Assembly (NCBI RefSeq): GCF_000761445.1
Contig: NZ_KN196470.1
Location: 1,782,823 to 1,846,822 of the forward strand
DNA: 64,000 bases
Direction of reading: 5' to 3'
Source of the DNA: Oleiagrimonas soli
Lineage (GTDB): Bacteria > Pseudomonadota > Gammaproteobacteria > Xanthomonadales > Rhodanobacteraceae
The notes beneath the pieces were generated by a model. That model searched no databases. It worked only from the letters and a program-made list of their open reading frames with translations, and had not been told where the DNA came from. Position numbers and translations under genes: made by a program. Positions 58,443 through 64,000 of the stretch are shown here, one piece after another. How positions within the stretch are numbered: position 1 is the first letter of the stretch; each line of letters begins with the position of its first letter.

Positions 58443-59444
58443 TCAGCTCGCGATATCGACGGATTTCTGACCGGATGACGTCTCGGCTTTCCGTGCGTAG
58501 CGGCGCGCCAATACCGCACAAGCCATCAGCTGGATCTGATGAAACATCATCAGCGGAAGCACGATCGTGCCCAGTGTCGGCGCTGCGAACAGCACTCTCG
58601 CCATCGGGATGCCACTGGCAAGGCTCTTCTTCGAGCCGCAGAACACGATGGTGATCTCGTCTTCCCGCGAGAAACCGAGTGCGCGCGAGCCATAACGCGT
58701 CGTCAACAGCACCAGCGCCAGCAATACGGCATCGACCACCACCAAACCGCCCAACACCGACAACGGCGTAGACCGCCACAGCCCCTCCAGCACGGCCGCG
58801 CTGAATGCGGTGTACACCACCAGCAGAATCGAACCGCGATCCACCAATCCCACCAGCGTCTTGTGCCGCTGCACCTGGCCGCCGATCCAGCGTTGCGTCG
58901 CCTGCCCTGCCACGAACGGCACCAGCAGTTGCATCACGATGCTTTCCACGGCGTGCCATGACATGCCGCCCTGCCCGTGCGCCTCCAGCAGCACGCCCAC
59001 CAGCAACGGTGTGACGAGGATGCCGATCAGGCTGGAAGCCGAAGCAGCGCATACGGCGGCGGAAACGTTGCCGCGGGCGATCGAAGTGAATGCGATCGAC
59101 GATTGCACGGTCGACGGCAGCGTGCACAGGAACAGCACGCCCACATAGAGTCCGGGCGTCACCAGCGGCGACAGCAGCGGACGCAGCAGGAAACCCATCA
59201 GGGGGAACAGTACGAACGTGCTGATTAGCACGGTGATGTGCAGCCGCCAGTTGGTCAGCCCGGCCAGCGCTGCCGAGCGCGAAAGTTTGGCGCCGTGCAG
59301 GAAGAACAGCAGCGCGATCGCCGCATCGGTCAGTCCGTCGAAGACCTGCGCAGCTTCGCCTCGGCACGGAAGCTTACTCGCCAAAAGCACCGTGGCCAGC
59401 AGCGCGCAAATGAAGGGATCAGGCAGGAAGCGGCGCAATGACAT
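58443..59444 (-). CDS. Bile acid:sodium symporter family transporter (SBF-like, YfeH type)
   Basis: A 333-residue inner-membrane transporter with about ten hydrophobic helices from LPDPFICALLATVLLASKLP to the C-terminal LPLMMFHQIQLMACAVLARRY. It has the family-specific AALFFLHGAKLS-type and FLCTLPSTVQSSIAFTS segments and the discontinuous-helix signature FCGSKKSLASGIPMARVLF. SBF-like members export or import organic anions with sodium; this subgroup is E. coli YfeH-like. It is divergent from a LysR gene, with a palindrome between them, so LysR control is likely. Confidence 0.9.
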   Translation of the reverse strand: MSLRRFLPDPFICALLATVLLASKLPCRGEAAQVFDGLTDAAIALLFFLHGAKLSRSAALAGLTNWRLHITVLISTFVLFPLMGFLLRPLLSPLVTPGLYVGVLFLCTLPSTVQSSIAFTSIARGNVSAAVCAASASSLIGILVTPLLVGVLLEAHGQGGMSWHAVESIVMQLLVPFVAGQATQRWIGGQVQRHKTLVGLVDRGSILLVVYTAFSAAVLEGLWRSTPLSVLGGLVVVDAVLLALVLLTTRYGSRALGFSREDEITIVFCGSKKSLASGIPMARVLFAAPTLGTIVLPLMMFHQIQLMACAVLARRYARKAETSSGQKSVDIAS

Positions 59445-59511
59445 GATGGGAACGCAGAGAAGGCCATAAGGCGGTTCACATCATTGCACCGCTGCGCGAC
59501 TGATAAGTCCA

Positions 59512-59534
59512 ATCACTATATTGTAATCAGTGAT
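59512..59534. promoter_or_regulatory. LysR-type operator between symporter and regulator
   Basis: ATCACT and AGTGAT arms enclose 11 bases (ATATTGTAATC) in the 101-bp divergent region. It is an A/T-rich interrupted palindrome of the T-N11-A type that LysR regulators bind, 12 bp before the LysR start. Confidence 0.6.
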
Positions 59535-59545
59535 AATATATTTTT

Positions 59546-60451
59546 ATGAATGTGAGTTTGCGCCAGTTGCGTGTCTTCCTCGCCGTCTCCCGCCTCCGCC
59601 ATTTCGGGCGTGCCGCCGAGCAACTGCATCTCACGCAGCCAGCCATCAGCCGTCACATCGCCGATCTGGAAGCCGAGTTGGGCGTACGCCTGCTCGATCG
59701 AAGCACGCGCGAAGTCGTCCCTACCGAACCCGGCCGCTACCTGCACAGCGCCGTGGAGCGTGTGCTGGACGAACTGGAAAACGTGCTTGCCCATGTTCGG
59801 ACGGAAGGCGAAGGTCGGCGCGGCACCGTGCGCGTGGCGGCGGCACCTACACCATCGGCCTCGCTGATGCCTCGCTGCATCGCGGAATGCGCTAGGGACT
59901 ATCCCGAGTTGACACTGCACTTGCGCGACCAGCCGCAAACTCAAGTGCTCGACAGCGTACGCGGCGGTGAAGTCGACTTCGGTGTCGCCATCGACCCGCC
60001 GGACAATCGCGAGTTCGACAAGAAGATCATCCTGCACGATCCATTCGTGCTGGTCTGCCGGAACGATCATCCTCTGGCTCGACTGGATCGCGTGCCCTGG
60101 AAGAAACTGCATGGCGAAACCGTGGTACTGCTCGACTACTCTTCCGGCAGCCGCCGTCTGATAGACCGCATCCTCGAAGAGCGCGGTATTACGGTGCATG
60201 TGGCCCAACAAACGAGTCACACACACACGGCGTTTCGCCTGGTCGAGGCCGGGATCGGTTGCAGCATCACCCCTGCGTTATCGTTACCTGTATCGGACGA
60301 TCTTTCCGTTCGCCCGCTTACACCTACCTCGAAACGGGCGATCACATTGATTCGGCGCAAGCATCGCTCGCTATCTCCGGCGGCCGAGCAAGTCTGGAAC
60401 CACCTGTGTGACATGACCGCTCGGCTCAATCCAACAAGCCGACTGCGTTGA
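59546..60451 (+). CDS. LysR-type transcriptional regulator
   Basis: A 301-residue LysR regulator. Its winged helix-turn-helix (VSLRQLRVFLAVSRLRHFGRAAEQLHLTQPAISRHIADLEAELG) is at residues 3-46 and the effector domain at about 90-295. It is divergent from the SBF-like symporter and a T-N11-A palindrome lies between them, which points to that transporter as the regulated gene and its substrate as a possible effector. The effector cannot be read from the sequence. Confidence 0.93.
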   Translation: MNVSLRQLRVFLAVSRLRHFGRAAEQLHLTQPAISRHIADLEAELGVRLLDRSTREVVPTEPGRYLHSAVERVLDELENVLAHVRTEGEGRRGTVRVAAAPTPSASLMPRCIAECARDYPELTLHLRDQPQTQVLDSVRGGEVDFGVAIDPPDNREFDKKIILHDPFVLVCRNDHPLARLDRVPWKKLHGETVVLLDYSSGSRRLIDRILEERGITVHVAQQTSHTHTAFRLVEAGIGCSITPALSLPVSDDLSVRPLTPTSKRAITLIRRKHRSLSPAAEQVWNHLCDMTARLNPTSRLR

Positions 60452-60709
60452 GCTTCCTTTCAGTGCGTTGCGGATCAACACCTTGCCCACGAGGCTCTCG
60501 GAGCATTCAGTAGCGCAGGCTAGATCGCAGAAAAGTCATGTGCGCCCTACCCACCTGGTAGAAACGCATCGCAGCATCGCCAAGGTCGGCTTTGATGCGG
60601 CTGTGCAGCGATGTCTTTCTCTGCTCGATCCATGCTGAGCTGGCCGGTCAGGCGCGGCAACACGTCTATCTCGATGCTGCACCGAACCGGCCAGTGGCTG
60701 TCCACTGTC

Positions 60710-61480
60710 TCAGACAGGCAACGCCACACCGCTGATGTCCTCGCAGATGGCAATCAGGCGATCCTGCAGGGCGGTATCCTTGGCTTGGGGATGGGGTGCC
60801 ATGCGTTTGAGATGGTAGAAATACTGCCCCGAGACATCGGCCTTTGCGTTGTCGCCCGCAGCCAGCCAAGCCTGGGTTAGGTGCGCCTGACTCATGTCGT
60901 CGGGCGCGCCCGGCCCTCCCATTTTGGTCGGCACCCACCCCGGCTCCAGCGCATTGGAGAACACGTCCGGCCAGCGGCGCGCTACGGCAAATGCGAGCAT
61001 GGCATCGTGCAGCTTGCTTTCCGCATAAGCGTCCGAGCCGTTCCATCGACGCGTGCTCCACAGGATGTCATCCAGACTCGCATCGGCATGGTGATGCATG
61101 CCGGAACTCAGGTACACGAGGCGCTTGGGACGATCGATCAGAGACGTGAGGATGTAGGGCGAAAGCGTGTTGATCGCAAAGACATGCGGCAGTCCGTCTT
61201 CCGTCACGCGGAAGCCCTCGCGATAACCCACCGCTGCGTTGTGGATCACGGCGTCGAAATGCCCCAGCCCGTTGACTTGCGCTGCAACGTCTTTGGCGCC
61301 AGCGATCGTTTCCAGATCGCCGACAACGACCGCTTCAACCTGTGGCAGTGCACGTTTGGCGTCTTCGGCACGATAGGCATTGCGAGCATGAAGCACAACC
61401 GTGTGATGCTGCTCGACAAGCAGTCGGGCAGCCATCAAACCGAGACCCGTGGACGAACCGGATATGAAAATCCGAGACAT
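60710..61480 (-). CDS. Short-chain dehydrogenase/reductase
   Basis: A 256-residue SDR. The cofactor motif ISGSSTGLGLMAARLL is at residues 5-20, NNAG-equivalent IHNAAVGYREG, then LVYLSSGMHH and YAESKLHDAMLAF with the catalytic Tyr and Lys. The start at 61480 has AAGGAG upstream. It lies 52 bp after the MFS transporter gene and is probably in its operon. It most likely reduces or oxidises an alcohol or aldehyde substrate, not identified. Confidence 0.9.
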   Translation of the reverse strand: MSRIFISGSSTGLGLMAARLLVEQHHTVVLHARNAYRAEDAKRALPQVEAVVVGDLETIAGAKDVAAQVNGLGHFDAVIHNAAVGYREGFRVTEDGLPHVFAINTLSPYILTSLIDRPKRLVYLSSGMHHHADASLDDILWSTRRWNGSDAYAESKLHDAMLAFAVARRWPDVFSNALEPGWVPTKMGGPGAPDDMSQAHLTQAWLAAGDNAKADVSGQYFYHLKRMAPHPQAKDTALQDRLIAICEDISGVALPV

Positions 61481-61532
61481 GAGATTTCTCCTTGATGGTG
61501 GTTGGCGGTTGCAATCCAACCGTCGATGAAAG

Positions 61533-62732
61533 TCAGGCCGTCTGGCTCCGGGAAGTTCCTGACAGCATGGCGCCCAACAGCGCGCATACGGCGCCGAACA
61601 GATAGACGGCCGCATACCCGAACTGTCCGGCGATGACTCCGGCCGCGGGGCCCGAGATGCCATAGGCAATGTCCAGAAAGGCCACGAAAGCTCCCATTGC
61701 ACTGCCGCGGTTCGCCGGCGGCACGCGTTTGAGCGCTTCTACCCCGAGTGCTGGAAATACCAGCGCGCAGCCAAGCCCCGTGAACAAGGCGCCGGTCAGC
61801 GCCACCCATGCGTTCGGAGCAAACCAGACCAGAGCCTGGCCGATCGCCTCCACGACCAGCGACCACACCGCGACGCGGTAGCCGCCGATGCGGTCCGGAA
61901 GATGCCCGAGCACAACGCGCACGAAGATGAAGCCGATGCCGAACGCGGTCATCACCAGTCCGGCGTGGCTCCAATGACGCGCAACAAAGTACAGCGAAGC
62001 AAATGCAGTGAGTCCGGAGAGGCCAACACCCTGCAGCATCAACCCGAAGCCTTCGCGCCAGATGCTGCGGACGACGCGATGAAACGGAAGACGCACGCCG
62101 CCGGGCGACAGGTAGGACGTCGCACCGATAGCGATCGTGGCAGCAACCACAGGCGCGACGATGCAGGCGATCATGGCAACAGCCAGACCGTGCGACTCGT
62201 AGAGCCCCATGCCAAAGGGCGCGCCGATCGACAGCGCCGCAAACATGGCAATCCCCGTCCACGACATCGACATGCCGGCGCGCTGCGGTCCGACCGAGGC
62301 AATGGACCAGGACACGCAGCCCGTGACGAACTGACTTTCGCCGAGGCCTGCAGCCAGGCGCCCTACTACGACGATGGCCAGGCTCATTGTCGAAGGCAGG
62401 CTGGGCAGGGCCGCCACTAGATACAGCAGGCCCGCCAGGGCTGAGACCGCCGCACCCTGCAGCGCGGAGCGCTTTCCACCCTGCTGGTCGGTCACCCTGC
62501 CCGCGTAGCCGCGGCTGAGCACCGTGGCCAGGAACTGGATGCCAATCACGAGACCCACGACGACATTGCTGTAACCGAGATGGTCGTGGATGAACAACGG
62601 AATGACGGGGAGCGGCAGGCCGACGGCCAGATAACCGCAAAACAGTGCCGCAATGACGCCCCATGCCGGGCGAGACAGGTGCGCGGGTGCGGCATCGGCC
62701 GGCGCAGCCTGTGCGTTGGCAAGCGTTGACAT
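61533..62732 (-). CDS. MFS transporter (YhhS/YfcJ-like)
   Basis: A 399-residue major facilitator with twelve predicted helices, starting WGVIAALFCGYLAVGLPLPVIPLFI, then VVGLVIGIQFLATVLSRGYAGRVTDQQGGKRSA (the loop 2-3 motif D-RxGRR variant). The sequence and opening pattern match the YhhS/YfcJ group of arabinose-type efflux permeases. It probably extrudes a small metabolite or drug. GGAG stands nine bases before the ATG at 62732, preferred over 62744. It shares a strand with the SDR downstream and the amidohydrolase upstream. Confidence 0.9.
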   Translation of the reverse strand: MSTLANAQAAPADAAPAHLSRPAWGVIAALFCGYLAVGLPLPVIPLFIHDHLGYSNVVVGLVIGIQFLATVLSRGYAGRVTDQQGGKRSALQGAAVSALAGLLYLVAALPSLPSTMSLAIVVVGRLAAGLGESQFVTGCVSWSIASVGPQRAGMSMSWTGIAMFAALSIGAPFGMGLYESHGLAVAMIACIVAPVVAATIAIGATSYLSPGGVRLPFHRVVRSIWREGFGLMLQGVGLSGLTAFASLYFVARHWSHAGLVMTAFGIGFIFVRVVLGHLPDRIGGYRVAVWSLVVEAIGQALVWFAPNAWVALTGALFTGLGCALVFPALGVEALKRVPPANRGSAMGAFVAFLDIAYGISGPAAGVIAGQFGYAAVYLFGAVCALLGAMLSGTSRSQTA

Positions 62733-62762
62733 GACAATCTCCAAAACGGATGTATCGGTAAG

Positions 62763-62789
62763 GAGGCCGCCGGCGTCGCCGGCGGCCTC
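62763..62789. terminator. GC-rich hairpin between amidohydrolase and MFS genes
   Basis: Perfect 12-bp arms GAGGCCGCCGGC and GCCGGCGGCCTC around GTC, six bases past the amidohydrolase stop on the minus strand. There is no T-tract, so termination would be partial; it may instead stabilise the upstream transcript. Confidence 0.55.
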
Positions 62790-62795
62790 TCCTGA

Positions 62796-64000
62796 TTACG
62801 CGGTGGCGCCGAACAGCTCGGCGCGGTAGCCGCTGGCTTCGATCAGGTAGTCGCGCGAAGCGGTGACCTCGGCGTTGAGCTTGGCCAGGTCGACATCCAC
62901 GAGCTTGCCCGCGCGTTTGCGCAGATGGCCCGCGACCATCACCGTGTCCACGTCCGCACGTTCGACCGCCTGGACGATCGTTCCCACGGCGTTGGTGGCC
63001 GGGAATACGGCGACGCCGTCGGTGCGCACCATGATGATGTCGGCTTGTTTGCCAGGCGTGAGCGTGCCGACCTGACCTTCCAGGCCTGCGGCGCGAGCGC
63101 CGTTGATGGTCGCCGCCTGCAACACCGCTTCCACCGAGATCGGCTTGGGTGCATCGGCTTCGCCGCGGAAGCGGCGGTAGCGCATGGCCGAACGCTGCTG
63201 GCCGAACAAGGCGTGCATCTCGCCGAACATGTCACTGCCGAACGCCGTGTCCAGATCGATGCCCAGGGCCGGGGTCAGGCCGTGGTCGATCGCCTGCTGG
63301 TAGGCGAAGGTTTCGTCGTCGAAACCGAAAAGCGCATCGGAGCGCGGGTTGACGGTAATGTTCACGCCCGCGTCGGCGAACAGCTTCCATGTTTCCTGCG
63401 GCACGCGGGTGCAGTGATTGAAGATGTTGTGGGTGCCCAACACACCCGGCTTTGCGAATTCCGGTCCCAGCTTGGCCAGGTCGCCGATGAACTCGGTCAG
63501 GATCCGCATGTCCAGAGCACGCGCAGCCTCCCACCAATCGAGATTGAGTTGACCGAACAAGCCCACCTGTACACGGCTGCTGACGGTATTCCAGTTGTGC
63601 GCCAGCCTTTGCAGATCGCCCGGCAAATGGGCGGACGAAGCCTTCTTGTCCATCGCCGCGCCGACCATGTGCAGCGCGCGAATACCGGAGTCCTCCAGCG
63701 CATCGAGCGCGGCGTCGGTGTGTTCGGTGCTGCGCGAACTATGGCAGGCATCGATGATGGTGGTGATGCCGGCATCAAGCGAAGCAGCCGCGGTGAGCTT
63801 GGTGCTGAGGTACATGTCCAGCGGACGAAAATGCGCACCGAGTTTTTCGGCCACGACGTCGATGTAGGCGAACAGGTCGTCCACGTTGGGCATCATGCGG
63901 CGCATCACGCCGAGCCACATGTGGTGGTGGGCGTCGACCAGGCCTGGCATGACGATGTGGCCGCCGGCATCGATGACCTGTGCATTGTCGGCCTTCAGGG
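62796..64000 (-). CDS. Amidohydrolase (metal-dependent, ATZ/TRZ-like), 5' end outside the window
   Basis: An amidohydrolase-superfamily enzyme, incomplete because its first codons lie beyond 64,000; at least 400 residues are present. The first metal motif VDAHHH appears near the start (MPGLVDAHHHMW), and GTHNIFNHCT, ALGIDLDTAFGSDM and the C-terminal AATINGARAAGLEGQVGTLTPGKQADIIMV match ATZ/TRZ chlorohydrolase and cytosine-deaminase-like hydrolases. It would hydrolyse an amide or deaminate a ring substrate; which one is not decided. It is the most upstream gene seen in a leftward set with the MFS transporter and SDR. Confidence 0.9.
   Translation of the reverse strand, partial: LKADNAQVIDAGGHIVMPGLVDAHHHMWLGVMRRMMPNVDDLFAYIDVVAEKLGAHFRPLDMYLSTKLTAAASLDAGITTIIDACHSSRSTEHTDAALDALEDSGIRALHMVGAAMDKKASSAHLPGDLQRLAHNWNTVSSRVQVGLFGQLNLDWWEAARALDMRILTEFIGDLAKLGPEFAKPGVLGTHNIFNHCTRVPQETWKLFADAGVNITVNPRSDALFGFDDETFAYQQAIDHGLTPALGIDLDTAFGSDMFGEMHALFGQQRSAMRYRRFRGEADAPKPISVEAVLQAATINGARAAGLEGQVGTLTPGKQADIIMVRTDGVAVFPATNAVGTIVQAVERADVDTVMVAGHLRKRAGKLVDVDLAKLNAEVTASRDYLIEASGYRAELFGATA

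Noticed and set aside
58303-58500. Minus-strand stretch reading like a TetR C-terminal helix pair (EIRRYRELITSGIAQGHL)
   Set aside because: It partly overlaps the 3' end of the symporter gene in another frame, has no helix-turn-helix and no start; the resemblance is too weak to call a relic.

Overview
The window is a GC-rich gammaproteobacterial chromosome segment, most probably from the Xanthomonadales (Rhodanobacteraceae/Xanthomonadaceae). The pointers are the zinc-ligand-free L36 gene (rpmJ) typical of that order, divergent rne and rluC, the agmatine deiminase/N-carbamoylputrescine amidase pair, and an E. coli/Xanthomonas-like dif core. I recognised no rRNA, tRNA or CRISPR array.

Positions 1-41.5 kb are mostly housekeeping genes in short operons joined by ATGA overlaps. 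In order: the tail of a nucleotide-sugar dehydratase and galU (envelope sugars); an FAD amine oxidase and a CsaA-like protein; an MBL hydrolase and a GST; a DUF5916 outer-membrane protein; an unusual Cys-motif/PIN fusion; an S10 peptidase; a sulfotransferase; a slipin/NfeD pair; rsmC-rsuA; selO; a membrane-anchored glutamate-synthase-like flavoprotein; an OmpA lipoprotein; thpR; an MpaB-type oxygenase. Next come a TpsB-type transporter with a repeat-rich lipoprotein, rne, rluC, phhB, nfuA, two monohaem cytochromes c, a TraB protein, the agmatine-to-putrescine genes (aguA, aguB), rpmJ and a LysR regulator. The stretch ends with a histidine kinase/response regulator pair facing a PAS-GGDEF-EAL-REC protein.

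Positions 41.77-47.95 kb are a complete filamentous phage (inovirus) integrated at the chromosomal dif site. A near-consensus dif forms the left end and a dif-like site with a divergent XerC arm forms the right end, both carrying the core TGTATATTATGT. Inside is a compact leftward operon: three small unknown genes, HUH replication protein, ssDNA-binding protein, small virion protein, major coat, adsorption protein, pVI-like protein and Zot/pI. A divergent HTH repressor sits across two mirror-image operators, and an isolated rightward gene lies behind a sigma-54-like promoter. The dif site implies that this is the replication terminus.

Positions 48-51 kb are decayed DNA: imperfect repeats, a frameshifted LysR stub and a beheaded MBL gene. 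Positions 51-64 kb are accessory detoxification and transport genes, each set next to its own regulator: AraC with an aldo/keto reductase and SDR; a NemRA-like TetR plus old yellow enzyme followed by DUF1330 and alpha/beta-hydrolase genes; LysR with a SBF-like symporter; then an SDR, an MFS transporter and an amidohydrolase that runs off the window.
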